Origin: an uncultured Caulobacteraceae bacterium
Lineage (GTDB): Bacteria; Pseudomonadota; Alphaproteobacteria; Caulobacterales; TH1-2
Length of the DNA: 33,034 bases
NCBI GenBank assembly: GCA_937967425.1
Contig: CALBST010000420.1
Coordinates: 1 to 33,034 of the forward strand
Reading direction: 5' to 3'
The notes beneath the pieces were generated by a model that was not told the DNA's origin, made no database searches, and was given only the letters and a program-made list of their open reading frames with translations. Numbering within the stretch: the first letter of the stretch is position 1; every line of letters begins with the position of its first letter. The position numbers and the translations under genes are program-made. Positions 23,567-32,501 of this stretch are shown here, piece by piece.

Positions 23567-23719
23567 ACGCCGGAATTAGGCGTCGGCCGCAGGCCGGTCA
23601 AGCCAGGCTGCATCCAATTGTAGTGGAGACTTCATCATTCGGCGTAATACACGGAACTGTAGCTTGCGGTTCGAGGGCGAAGCGCGCACATACCGCGTGT
23701 TGCATCGAGGTTGAGGGCG

Positions 23720-23854
23720 ATGTTGGCTTTCCTAGTGATGGTTCGCGACGCGTTGATCGCCATGGCGTTGGCCTGGGTCGGCGTGACGCTTGAGCAGCGC
23801 AGCGTTGAGCAATCCGCCTGCGCCGGTGAAGCCTGCCAGACGAACGACCGCTAA
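23720..23854 (+). CDS. Small single-pass membrane protein (44 aa)
   Basis: An ATG with GAGG 9 nt upstream opens a 44-codon frame ending in TAA. The product starts with a hydrophobic segment (MLAFLVMVRDALIAMALAWV) and ends in a polar tail with two Cys (ACAGEACQ). It stands alone in a 424-bp gap and is followed by a hairpin at 23865-23901. Small membrane proteins of this kind are common in alphaproteobacteria. No function can be assigned. Confidence 0.45.
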   Translation: MLAFLVMVRDALIAMALAWVGVTLEQRSVEQSACAGEACQTNDR

Positions 23855-23864
23855 GAATTTGCGA

Positions 23865-23901
23865 CAAACGCGCGATCTTTCTGATCGTTAGCTTGCGTTT
23901 G
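23865..23901 (+). terminator. Compound hairpin after the 44-aa ORF
   Basis: The outer arms CAAACGC (23865-23871) and GCGTTTG (23895-23901) enclose a second hairpin CGATC/GATCG (23873-23887). It starts 11 nt after the TAA, consistent with a 3' end, though no T-run follows. Confidence 0.35.
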
Positions 23902-23990
23902 CGTGCATTCGCCCTTGAATGGCCGCACTTGTTTCGTTCTCGTTTACCTTATGAACGCGCCCTCCCTGCGCGCGGACGGAATTGTGCTCC

Positions 23991-25652
23991 ATGACCACGA
24001 CCACGCCTGAGGCCGAGCGTAACGGTGATCCCGGGGCGTTGATTGGCGTTCTCGGCATGGTGGTCGCCGGCCTTTGGGTGCTTGGCAGCTTGGCCGGCGC
24101 GGTGGTGCTGATCGGCCCGGCGCAGATTTCTTCTCTGACTATTCCTGAATACGGCGCTGTCGGCGCGGTGGCGGTGTTGCCGGCCCTGATGGCGGTGATT
24201 TCCGGCATCGCCGCGCGTGACAGCGCACGCGCCCGGGCCGAGGCGCGCCGGCTGGCCGATGCCGCCGACCGGCTGCTGAACCCCGAGCGCAGCGCCGAGA
24301 GCGCGGCGCGCCAGCTGGCCGAAAGCGTGCGCGGCGAAATCAACCAGCTCGACCAGGCGCTGCTGCAGACGCTGAAGCGGCTGCAAGACGTCGAAGGTCA
24401 GATCGCGCGCCAAGCCAAGGCCGTTGATGAGATGGCCGACCAGGCCAAGGCCGGCGCCAATCAGATGATCGCCGGCATGGAGCGCGAGCGCGAAGAGTTG
24501 CTACGCATTTCGCGCGACCTCACCGGCCAAGCGCAGGCAATCGGCGACTCGATCAGCAAGCACACGCAATCGATTTCCGAAGCGGCGCGCGTGGCCGAAG
24601 CCGAAGTGCGCGCGGCCGACCAAGCGCTCGATCACCGCCTCACCTCTTTCGGCGCCGCGGCGGCGCTCATTTCCGATCGCACCAACGGCCTTTCCAGCGC
24701 CGCGCAAGCGAGCGCGGATTCGGCGCTGCGTCTCGAGCAAGCGCTCTCCAATGCGCTCGACGTCCTCGCCAAAGCGACAAGCCTGACCGACGCGGCGCGG
24801 CAATCGGCGGAAGCGGCGACCTATGCGGCGAACTCCACCGCCGGCGCCGTGCGCGAGACAACCCATCGCGCCATCGACGACGCCAAGCGCGCGGCAGAGC
24901 TTATCCGCGGTGAAGCCGTGAATGTCGAGCGCGAAGCAGCGGTCGCGCTGGAGCGTCTGCGGGACGCAGCCAATGCGGCGCGTATCGCGGCGCGCGGCGC
25001 GCGTGATGCGGTGGCCGATGACGAAGCTGCGCCCGGCTACGATCGCTCCTGGCGCGATGAAGCGGCCGATCCGCTCGAACTGCCGCCCGCGCGCAATCGC
25101 AACGATCCGCCGCCGCCCATGTTCGGCGACGAGCCGCCGGAACAACCGCAGCAACCGCAGCGCCAGCGCGCGCCGGCCGCCGATAAGCCGGTGCCGGGCG
25201 ATTGGACGTGGCGCGATCTGCTCTCCAACGTCGATGGCCCCGAGCACGGCGCACCCGCCGCCGCGCAACGCCGCGAGCCCGCCGCCGATCCTGTCGCCCA
25301 CCTCCGCCGCCGGATCGCGGAGCCACGCACCGTGAGTTTGCCGATTGTGGAGACGATCGAACACGCGGGCTTGCGCCTGGACGATGTGTTCTCGCCGTCC
25401 GCGCTCGAACGCATCGCCCAGCGCGCCCGCTCGGGCACGCAAGCGCGGCGGCGCGCGGTGCGCGATGCAGCGCCGGAAGCGGCGCGGGTGATGGGCGATT
25501 TCCTCCATCGCGATGCCGCCGCGAACCAAGAGGCGATGCTCTTCCTGCGCAACGAAGGCGCACGCATCGCCGAACAAATCGGCCGCGGCCGCGCCCAAAT
25601 GAACGCCGAAACCACGCGCGCCTTCCTGCTGATCGACGCAGCCGCAGGCTAA
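23991..25652 (+). CDS. Two-TM coiled-coil protein, polarity-factor-like architecture
   Basis: 553 aa from the ATG at 23991; an in-frame TTG at 23982 is possible but less likely. Two TM segments (about 17-41 and 56-74) near the N-terminus anchor a long Ala/Glu/Arg-rich coiled coil (about 80-340) in the cytoplasm. A Pro/Gln-rich linker (about 365-410) follows, then a conserved-looking C-terminal part that begins with GDWTWRDLLSNVDG and continues to the end. The layout recalls alphaproteobacterial polarity or division-site proteins such as TipN, and chemoreceptor-like methylation helices without the signalling tip. I cannot confirm homology by eye. The last six codons (DAAAG and stop) belong to a 44-bp sequence repeated at 32385. 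Confidence 0.8.
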   Translation: MTTTTPEAERNGDPGALIGVLGMVVAGLWVLGSLAGAVVLIGPAQISSLTIPEYGAVGAVAVLPALMAVISGIAARDSARARAEARRLADAADRLLNPERSAESAARQLAESVRGEINQLDQALLQTLKRLQDVEGQIARQAKAVDEMADQAKAGANQMIAGMEREREELLRISRDLTGQAQAIGDSISKHTQSISEAARVAEAEVRAADQALDHRLTSFGAAAALISDRTNGLSSAAQASADSALRLEQALSNALDVLAKATSLTDAARQSAEAATYAANSTAGAVRETTHRAIDDAKRAAELIRGEAVNVEREAAVALERLRDAANAARIAARGARDAVADDEAAPGYDRSWRDEAADPLELPPARNRNDPPPPMFGDEPPEQPQQPQRQRAPAADKPVPGDWTWRDLLSNVDGPEHGAPAAAQRREPAADPVAHLRRRIAEPRTVSLPIVETIEHAGLRLDDVFSPSALERIAQRARSGTQARRRAVRDAAPEAARVMGDFLHRDAAANQEAMLFLRNEGARIAEQIGRGRAQMNAETTRAFLLIDAAAG

Positions 25653-25679
25653 ACGCGGCCCTCGCTAACGGCCAAACCG
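25636..25679 (+). repeat. 44-bp direct repeat, copy 1
   Basis: Identical to 32385-32428 over 44 bases, starting ACGCAGCCGCAGGC and ending GGCCAAACCG. This copy spans the last codons and stop of the coiled-coil gene and 27 bp beyond. Flanking bases differ at both ends. Confidence 0.9.
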
Positions 25680-25684
25680 CCGTT

Positions 25685-27049
25685 TCACGCCAATCGCCGT
25701 CCTTCAGCTACAGCGAATACCGACATCCAGATCAATGTAGGCGGAGACCCGTTTTCGCCGGGCCGGAACGATAGGTAAGCATCCGCACCCGGCGTATAGA
25801 GAACGCCGTATCCCACTTGATAGAGTTGATAGCGCGGACCTTGAGCCGTTTGTATAGTCGGCCCCGCCTCGTCGATGCCGATCTCTACGTCGCCGATGCC
25901 TGGCAGACGATAACGCCCAACGAGCGCCTCAACGTCTACCTCCCTTTCCTCGGGCGGCGCCAACGGCCGCGGCTCTGCTGCCCGCCCCTCGGCGATCGCC
26001 ACAAGGCTCCGCATGAGCCAAGGCTGAAGCGGCGGCGCCATCGTATTGTTGCTGACAAACACCACACTGATCCGCTGCGACGAGTCCCAATAGACCAGGT
26101 TGAAGAAAGCCTGATGGTGACCGGTGTAGTAGCAACGCGCGCGATCCGGCGCGCAGTACCAGCTGGACAGGTTCAGCGCGGAGACGTCATCGCCGACGCG
26201 CGCGGGCGCCAAGGCGTTATTGAGTACGCCTTCCGGATGTACACGGCCATCAACCCAAGCGCTCGCCCAAGCGTGCAGGTCGCGCGCCGTGAAATAGATG
26301 TTGGACCCTCCATAGATCGCTTCATTATCGTAGACGTCGAACTCATCGGCGCCGGGCAGGCTGGAACGAAAACCCAAAGTCCGCGGTTGGGGCCAATCCG
26401 CGAACCGCGCAGGCCGTACGAACGCATCACCGGCGCCGATGCCTCCAAGCAAACGCCCTATTTGCTCCTGGTACGAGTCGCCGGAAACGCGCTCGGTTAG
26501 AAGCGCAAGCGTGTCGTAGCAGGCATTGCAGTAACTGAATGTTGCGCCGGGCTGCCGCAACGGGCGAGACGATAGGCGCCGCATGAAGGCCGGCAACGCC
26601 ACGTTTCCAGTCGCAGCATCCGCCTCGGGCAGCGGCTGGAAAGGATCATAATCCGGCGCTCCCGATGTGTGGCTGAGTAAATGCTCGATGGTGACGTCTG
26701 CGTAGGGAAACTCAGCAACGTGCGCTTGAACCGGATCATCGAGCGCTATTCTCCCCTCATCGATCAAATGCCAGATGAGCGCCGCCGTGACTGTCTTTGC
26801 AAGCGAAGCGCCGTCAGCGGCGGTGTCGAGTGTGAAGGGACGCGTTCGATCGGCCGCTCCGAAAGCTCCTTCGTAAACGACAACGCCGTCGCGCGAGATG
26901 ATGACAGCGCCACTGAAGTCCCCAGCCTCATGCAAGCGCTCCAACAAAGTATCGGCACGGCCGTGAAGTGTAGCTGTATCCCGGAGATCTGCGCAGCCGC
27001 CAATCGCCAGCGAAACAGCGGAGATAATGCCATGAATCGCAAGTCTCAT
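25685..27049 (-). CDS. Serine beta-lactamase/esterase-family lipoprotein
   Basis: 454 aa. The N-terminus is a lipoprotein signal ending in AIGGC, with lipidation at C19. The fold of penicillin-binding proteins, class C beta-lactamases and esterase EstB-like hydrolases is shown by the SxxK motif SLAK (S82, K85) and by the YxN motif YCN (Y173, N175). The segment YYTGHHQAF may supply the third, H/KTG-like, motif. The region EHLLSHTSGAPDYDPF is typical of the beta-lactamase-related family (Pfam Beta-lactamase). Substrate unknown: peptides, esters or cell-wall fragments rather than antibiotics are most usual for this group. GGGAGG precedes the ATG by 8 nt. It ends 6 bp from copy 1 of the 44-bp repeat. 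Confidence 0.9.
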   Translation of the reverse strand: MRLAIHGIISAVSLAIGGCADLRDTATLHGRADTLLERLHEAGDFSGAVIISRDGVVVYEGAFGAADRTRPFTLDTAADGASLAKTVTAALIWHLIDEGRIALDDPVQAHVAEFPYADVTIEHLLSHTSGAPDYDPFQPLPEADAATGNVALPAFMRRLSSRPLRQPGATFSYCNACYDTLALLTERVSGDSYQEQIGRLLGGIGAGDAFVRPARFADWPQPRTLGFRSSLPGADEFDVYDNEAIYGGSNIYFTARDLHAWASAWVDGRVHPEGVLNNALAPARVGDDVSALNLSSWYCAPDRARCYYTGHHQAFFNLVYWDSSQRISVVFVSNNTMAPPLQPWLMRSLVAIAEGRAAEPRPLAPPEEREVDVEALVGRYRLPGIGDVEIGIDEAGPTIQTAQGPRYQLYQVGYGVLYTPGADAYLSFRPGENGSPPTLIWMSVFAVAEGRRLA

Positions 27050-27278
27050 TGCGCGCCTCCCGTACCGACGCGCCGGACCTTAATCGAAAATCCCAGGACA
27101 CACGCGCCGAAACGCTCTCTTGCGCCGCAACAACCTGCTGAAAACGCCGAACAAGGGCCACGGCGTGCCCATTCACAATATTTCGCGACCGCCTGACTCA
27201 AAAATTCGCCGGGAGCCGCCGTTGAGCCTCGTCTGAGGAACCGAGGGAGCGCGCGAGGTCATGGCGGGGCTTTGGCGC
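27050..27278. other. Non-coding stretch upstream of the beta-lactamase-family gene
   Basis: Part of a 449-bp gap between the beta-lactamase-family gene and the PMI-like gene. I see no convincing coding frame, palindrome or promoter here beyond what the minus-strand gene at 27049 needs. Confidence 0.4.
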
Positions 27279-27491
27279 TCATGCCGAGACGCGCGCGCAT
27301 CCAGAACTCCGTCGGCGCGCCACGCTTACGGCGCGACTTCTGGGAGTATCCGTCACGCCCACATCTGCACGCGTCTCTTTATTCGACGAGCTCCAAACCC
27401 GCATCCAGAACCCCGCTACGAGCGCGGCGCTGAGCAACGCCGCGCTCGCTTGCACCTGGTTCCAAGCGACGAACTGCGCCAAACCCGGCAT
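27279..27491 (-). CDS. Possible small membrane protein behind the PMI-like gene
   Basis: 70 aa. Its ATG lies 7 nt after the stop of the PMI-like gene on the same strand, so it could be translated by re-initiation. One hydrophobic helix (QASAALLSAALVAGFWM) follows a short N-terminus; the rest is basic and looks non-globular. No clear ribosome-binding site. It may be chance. Confidence 0.3.
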   Translation of the reverse strand: MPGLAQFVAWNQVQASAALLSAALVAGFWMRVWSSSNKETRADVGVTDTPRSRAVSVARRRSSGCARVSA

Positions 27492-27498
27492 CGCCAGC

Positions 27499-28392
27499 TC
27501 AAGCCGCAACCCGAAGCGCGCTCGCCGCATACGCTTCGATATTGACGGGCATCCGCTTCATTTCGGCAAGATCAAGCGCACGCGCGGCGGGCGTTGGCGG
27601 CTGGGGATGCTTCCAAATTTCGGTGGGCACCAGGTCCGGGTAGGCTACGACGACTTGCGCACCGCGTCCCGTAAGCGTGACGCGCCGGCCTTCGGCGGGC
27701 AGAAAGATCGCTTCGCCCCTCGCCAACATCTGACCATCCACCGATACGCCCGGCGTTAACGCCGCGAGCACATGGCACGTCTCGCCGTCGGGCTCGAGAA
27801 AGCTCACGTCCGGCAACGTCCAGAGTTCGACACTCATCGCCGGATCGCGCAGCCACGCGGCGCGGTGGCGCTTTTCGTTTGCCGCGGGCAAACGTTGCGT
27901 TTGTACGGCGCCCGGTTGATTGCTCGGTGCAAAACTTGCGCGTGCTTCGAGCGCGGTGACACCGCTTGGAACCACAAGCTCAGCGCCATGGCTGAGGCGC
28001 AACAGATCGCCGCGGCGACAGCGCACCTGGCGCGGCGCGCGTCCGGCCCTGTCTCGGATCGTGACGCTCGCATCGAGCGGCGCTTCGATGATGCGCCAGA
28101 GCGTGACTGGCCCTTCGGCGCGAATGGGATCGCTGGGTTCATCGGTTGCGACCAAGCGGAGCGATGGCGGCGCCCGGCCAAGGTCCCCCAACATTTCTTG
28201 TGGGGCATTCGCAAACGTCGCGCCAAAATGGTCGCCGTGGCTTGTCGTATTGTGCGCATGTGCGAGCCATACTTCGCCAACTGGCGTCGGCGGTCGATCG
28301 GCATTGGCGCACCAAGCGTCGAGTTTTTCGCGGCCCCAGCGCCGCGGCAGAAAACGGGGGCGAAGCCGGATCGGCTCAGCAGAAAATCCCAT
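27499..28392 (-). CDS. Phosphomannose-isomerase-like protein (class I/ManA fold, metal ligands not seen)
   Basis: 297 aa from the ATG at 28390-28392, which has AAAGGAGG and GAGGAG in front; an in-frame TTG nine codons upstream would place that site inside the gene. The opening RRWGREKLDAW and PVGEVWLAHAHN resemble the start of Bacillus-type mannose-6-phosphate isomerases (RVWGG ... PIGESWEIS), and LWRIIEAPLDASV matches their E-x-W-Y-I-L-x-A strand. The block SVQVHP, which carries two zinc ligands, is not found between them. The protein may therefore be a sugar-binding or regulatory cupin rather than an isomerase. It follows the two Hsp20 genes on the same strand, separated by a strong hairpin. 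Confidence 0.7.
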   Translation of the reverse strand: MGFSAEPIRLRPRFLPRRWGREKLDAWCANADRPPTPVGEVWLAHAHNTTSHGDHFGATFANAPQEMLGDLGRAPPSLRLVATDEPSDPIRAEGPVTLWRIIEAPLDASVTIRDRAGRAPRQVRCRRGDLLRLSHGAELVVPSGVTALEARASFAPSNQPGAVQTQRLPAANEKRHRAAWLRDPAMSVELWTLPDVSFLEPDGETCHVLAALTPGVSVDGQMLARGEAIFLPAEGRRVTLTGRGAQVVVAYPDLVPTEIWKHPQPPTPAARALDLAEMKRMPVNIEAYAASALRVAA

Positions 28393-28432
28393 AGGGGTTG
28401 CTCCTCTTCCTCCTTTCAATTCAACCCATGGA

Positions 28433-28461
28433 GCGCCGCGCGATGCGAAACCGCGCGGCGC
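28433..28461 (-). terminator. 10-bp GC hairpin after the hsp20 pair
   Basis: GCGCCGCGCG and CGCGCGGCGC pair perfectly around a 9-nt loop, 16 nt beyond the hsp20 stop. No U-run follows. It likely ends or attenuates the heat-shock transcript before the PMI-like gene. Confidence 0.55.
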
Positions 28462-28477
28462 GTCTTCGGCGCATCGA

Positions 28478-28966
28478 TCAATGCGAGATCGCGATGCGCT
28501 TTCTTCGGCTCTGCTCGCGCGCGATCTTGGGCAGAGTGACGGTCAAGACGCCGTTGCGAAAGCGCGCCTCCGCGCGCTCGTCGTCGACCTCGGCCGGAAG
28601 CGCGAGCCTTCGTTCGAAGCGGCCGTAGTAGCGTTCGCTGTAACGGCGCTCTTCGTCGTCGTGCTCATGGCGCTTCTCGCCAGCGAGGATAAGCACATTG
28701 TCTTCCACTCGCAGCTCGATGTCCTTTTCTTCGAGCCCCGGCAGTTCGGCCGTGACGCGCACTTCCTTGTCGCGCTCAACGACATCCACCTGCGGCCAAC
28801 CGATGTTCTGGTCGAAGCCGGTGAGGCCGAAACCGCGGAAGGCGTCGTCGAACAGCCTGTCCATCTCGCGCCGTAGCGTGAAGAACGGGCTTAAGGTGGC
28901 GTCATGATGAGGCTCGCCTTGGCGCGCAGGCGCGCGCGAACGGCCCCAGGGGATTAAGTCTCGCAT
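28478..28966 (-). CDS. Small heat-shock protein Hsp20 (second of the pair)
   Basis: 162-aa ATP-independent holdase. The alpha-crystallin domain spans about residues 55-150 (PQVDVVERDKEVRVTAELPG at its start). It has the family motif A-x-x-x-NGVLTVTLPK and a C-terminal I-x-I (KRIAI) that docks between dimers. The charged loop HEHDDEERRYSERYYGRFER is typical. It lies 27 nt downstream of the other hsp20 gene on the same strand with CGGAGA as ribosome-binding site, so both are one operon. Its short basic N-terminus (MRDLIPWGRSR) differs from class A proteins such as IbpA, so the two may form hetero-oligomers. Confidence 0.95.
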   Translation of the reverse strand: MRDLIPWGRSRAPARQGEPHHDATLSPFFTLRREMDRLFDDAFRGFGLTGFDQNIGWPQVDVVERDKEVRVTAELPGLEEKDIELRVEDNVLILAGEKRHEHDDEERRYSERYYGRFERRLALPAEVDDERAEARFRNGVLTVTLPKIAREQSRRKRIAISH

Positions 28967-28993
28967 AGTATTTCTCCGCGCTTTGTTCGTCCT

Positions 28994-29473
28994 TTAGGCC
29001 GCAGTCTCGACCTGGGCGTCGCCAGAGCGGACCTCGTTCGAGACGCGCGCCTGGCTTGTCCCGATCTCAATCCGGCGCGGCTTCATCGCCTCAGGGATCT
29101 CGCGTTGAAGTTCGATACGCAGGAGGCCGTGCTCCAAAGAAGCGCCCGTCACCTTGACGAAGTCGGCCAAGTCGAACTGGCGGCGGAACGCACGTTGATC
29201 GATGCCGCGATGCAGGAATTTGCGGCCGCTATCGTCCCCGTTCTTGCGCCCTTCAACCAAAAGCGCGTTGGGCTCGGCCATGATCGAGACTTCGTCTTTG
29301 CCAAAGCCCGCGATCGCCATGGTAATCGCATAGCGATCTTCGCCCTGACGCTCGATGTCATAGGGCGGCCAGCTCTCGTCAGCGTCCCGGCGCTGCGGCG
29401 CGCCCAGAAGATCAAGCATCCGGTCAAATCCCACCGACGACCGGTAATAGGGTGAAAAATCGTAGGTCCTCAT
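28994..29473 (-). CDS. Small heat-shock protein Hsp20, IbpA-type (class A)
   Basis: 159 aa. The N-terminus MRTYDFSPYYRSSVGFDRM is the hallmark of IbpA-type class A proteins. The alpha-crystallin domain (about 35-125) has GLLRIELQREIPEAMKP and the C-terminal I-x-I RRIEI. I chose the ATG at 29471-29473 over the one two codons upstream because AGAGGA then lies 7 nt before it and because it starts the family signature. The frame is open much further upstream, but that part is leader RNA. A sigma-32-type promoter at 29569-29597 and a hairpin that masks the ribosome-binding site (29477-29500) indicate heat control at both transcription and translation. Confidence 0.95.
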   Translation of the reverse strand: MRTYDFSPYYRSSVGFDRMLDLLGAPQRRDADESWPPYDIERQGEDRYAITMAIAGFGKDEVSIMAEPNALLVEGRKNGDDSGRKFLHRGIDQRAFRRQFDLADFVKVTGASLEHGLLRIELQREIPEAMKPRRIEIGTSQARVSNEVRSGDAQVETAA

Positions 29474-29476
29474 CTC

Positions 29477-29500
29477 CATATCCTCTTGCAAAGCAACATG
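29477..29500 (-). ncRNA. ROSE-like RNA thermometer hairpin
   Basis: In the minus-strand leader of the class A hsp20 gene, CAUGUUGCUUU pairs with AGAGGAUAUG around the loop GCA. This gives ten pairs including three G-U wobbles, with one bulged G inside UUGCU. The stem swallows the whole Shine-Dalgarno AGAGGA and ends 3 nt before the start codon. UUGCU opposite the Shine-Dalgarno, with an unpaired or mispaired G, is the conserved core of ROSE elements found before small heat-shock genes in alphaproteobacteria. The leader would be about 90 nt, as in known cases. The upstream GC-rich sequence could form the further stems. Confidence 0.7.
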
Positions 29501-29568
29501 GGTCACGAGGAGCGCCGGACGTCGCCAGCGCCCGCGGCCGGGCCCTATCCGGCGCCCGGCGCGACAAG

Positions 29569-29597
29569 ATTTTGGGAGGCTCCTTTCACCCTTCAAC
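29569..29597 (-). promoter_or_regulatory. Sigma-32 (RpoH)-type promoter of the hsp20 operon
   Basis: On the minus strand GTTGAA (29592-29597) is followed after 13 nt by CTCCCAAAAT (29569-29578). This matches the heat-shock pattern of TTGAA with a C-rich -10. The divergent groES promoter has the same layout and the same 13-nt spacer. Confidence 0.55.
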
Positions 29598-29713
29598 ACC
29601 CCCACCCCGGGATTTTTGCACCGGCCCACCGAGCGCTGGCGGGTCGCAGCAAGGGCCGTTACCCGGCCGCAAAAATGCGCCGTGCATCCGCCCAAAATTT
29701 TCTGAAAGGACCT

Positions 29714-29741
29714 CTTGAACCCGCCTTGGACGCGCCCAAAT
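29714..29741 (+). promoter_or_regulatory. Sigma-32 (RpoH)-type promoter of groESL
   Basis: CTTGAA (29714-29719), 13-nt spacer, then CGCCCAAAT (29733-29741). It would give a leader of about 160 nt before the groES ATG. I see no CIRCE element (TTAGCACTC inverted repeat), so HrcA control is unlikely here. The 113 bp between this and the hsp20 promoter contain A/T-tract repeats but no gene. Confidence 0.6.
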
Positions 29742-29908
29742 CCTCGCCCGACATTTTAGCAGTCGCCGGCGACGGATGCTAATTTGCCAGCGGCTGCCGA
29801 ACTGTCAGGGACGACAGGAGAGGCAGGCAGATGTTGCTTCCATTCAAGAAGAAATCCAATCGCGCCGCCCTCTTCCCGTTTGCAACTGAGAAGAGGAGAT
29901 CAAGGCTT

Positions 29909-30226
29909 ATGCAGTTCAGACCCCTTGGCGATCGCGTTCTGGTGCGCCGCGTTGAGGAGGAAGAAAAGACCCGCGGCGGCATCATCATTCCCGACACGGC
30001 GAAGGAAAAACCGCAGGAAGGCGAAATCGTCGCCGTCGGCCCGGGCCATCGCGATGACGACGGCAAGCTGACGCCGCTCGACGTGAAGCCCGGCGAACGC
30101 ATTCTCTTCGGCAAATGGTCGGGGACCGAAGTCAAGATTGACGGCGAAGACCTGTTGATCATGAAGGAATCCGACATCTTGGGCGTCGTCGAGCGCGACA
30201 GCTCAACGAGCCGCAAGGCCGCTTAA
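29909..30226 (+). CDS. groES: Co-chaperonin GroES
   Basis: 105 aa. It caps GroEL and encloses substrates. [14 protein letters not shown] is the family start and the mobile loop that binds GroEL lies at about 17-33 ([17 protein letters not shown]). [20 protein letters not shown] and ILGVVE complete the fold. Usual length is about 95; here ten extra residues ([10 protein letters not shown]) follow the normal end. GAGGAG lies upstream of this ATG. The frame is also open upstream to an ATG at 29831 with its own GGAGAGG, which would add 26 basic residues; I consider that unlikely. groEL follows after 36 bp in the same transcript. Confidence 0.97.
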   Translation: MQFRPLGDRVLVRRVEEEEKTRGGIIIPDTAKEKPQEGEIVAVGPGHRDDDGKLTPLDVKPGERILFGKWSGTEVKIDGEDLLIMKESDILGVVERDSSTSRKAA

Positions 30227-31891
<1,665 letters not shown>

Positions 31892-31923
31892 GCCGAAGAC
31901 TCGGAAACCCACGGCCGAAGCGC

Positions 31924-31949
31924 GGTGCGGGCAAGCCATTGCCCGCACC
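31924..31949 (+). terminator. Hairpin after groEL
   Basis: GGTGCGGGCAA (31924-31934) and TTGCCCGCACC (31939-31949) form a perfect 11-bp stem with loop GCCA, 32 nt after the groEL stop. No T-run follows. It probably ends groESL mRNA or lowers expression of the next gene. Confidence 0.6.
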
Positions 31950-31991
31950 ATCCGGCCCGAAAACAACTCAAACCGCTAGGAGGACGTTCAG

Positions 31992-32303
31992 ATGCGTAAT
32001 CATCTCGCCGCTGCACTCGTAGCCACGGCATTGGTATTCCCGCCGCTCCACGCTGGAGCATCCACGCCCGGCGACACCGCCGCTGACCAGGGCAAACCGG
32101 AAGCCGCCGCCGCTCAAGCGGCGGAAGAGCGGGCCGAGGTCACGAGCGCAGAGACGACCACGACGAAGCCTTCGGAGCAAACGGTTGTCGAAACCGTTTC
32201 GAGCGCAGAGTCAGGTTCTACTGATGGCTCTACGCAAGCAAACGCGACAAAGCCCACCGCATCTGAGGATAACGCTTCGGCCACGAAGCCCTCCCAACTC
32301 TAA
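31992..32303 (+). CDS. Small secreted Ala/Thr/Ser/Glu-rich protein
   Basis: 103 aa. AGGAGGA 7 nt before the ATG is one of the strongest ribosome-binding sites in the window. Residues 1-24 are a Sec signal (MRNHLAAALVATALVFPPLHAGA) with cleavage near HAGAS. The mature part is low-complexity and probably unfolded: rich in Ala, Thr, Ser, Glu, Gln and Lys, with no Cys. KPSEQT, KPTASED and TKPSQL are loose echoes of one another. It lies 100 bp behind groEL, beyond a hairpin, and has its own hairpin downstream. Family not recognised; a periplasmic or envelope stress protein is a guess. Confidence 0.8.
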   Translation: MRNHLAAALVATALVFPPLHAGASTPGDTAADQGKPEAAAAQAAEERAEVTSAETTTTKPSEQTVVETVSSAESGSTDGSTQANATKPTASEDNASATKPSQL

Positions 32304-32313
32304 TGCGCGGGAC

Positions 32314-32353
32314 GCGCCATCCGCGGCTCTCTGCAAAGAGCCGCGGACGGCGC
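32314..32353 (+). terminator. Long hairpin after the small secreted gene
   Basis: GCGCC-A-TCCGCGGCTCT (32314-32330) pairs with AGAGCCGCGGA-C-GGCGC (32337-32353) around CTGCAA. The stem has 16 pairs with a single A-C mismatch and starts 10 nt after the stop. No T-run follows. Confidence 0.6.
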
Positions 32354-32384
32354 ACCGGTCGACACCGCCCCCGCCCCGTTCCGC

Positions 32385-32428
32385 ACGCAGCCGCAGGCTA
32401 AACGCGGCCCTCGCTAACGGCCAAACCG
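32385..32428 (+). repeat. 44-bp direct repeat, copy 2
   Basis: Identical over 44 bases to 25636-25679, in the same orientation, here in a non-coding gap between the small secreted gene and the membrane protein on the other strand. The two copies lie 6749 bp apart and bracket the beta-lactamase-family gene and the whole stress-protein block. Confidence 0.9.
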
Positions 32429-32501
32429 GCCATTCGCTAAGTCCCGGTATTCGGTAGAACGCCGCCGATTGCCACCTCCCCACGAACGTTCAGCGCCTAG
32501 G

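Noticed and set aside
23598..23867. 89-codon minus-strand frame in the gap before the coiled-coil gene
   Set aside because: Arg/Ser/Pro-rich, no ribosome-binding site, overlaps the better-supported 44-aa frame on the other strand.
27261..27545. 94-codon plus-strand frame across the end of the PMI-like gene
   Set aside because: No ribosome-binding site, low-complexity basic product, conflicts with the PMI-like gene.
29831..29908. In-frame upstream start for groES adding 26 basic residues
   Set aside because: It does have GGAGAGG upstream, but GroES proteins start at MQFRPLGDR and the later ATG has its own GAGGAG. Kept only as a remark.
29742..29908. CIRCE/HrcA operator before groES
   Set aside because: No TTAGCACTC or its inverted partner found in the leader; only sigma-32-type boxes are present.
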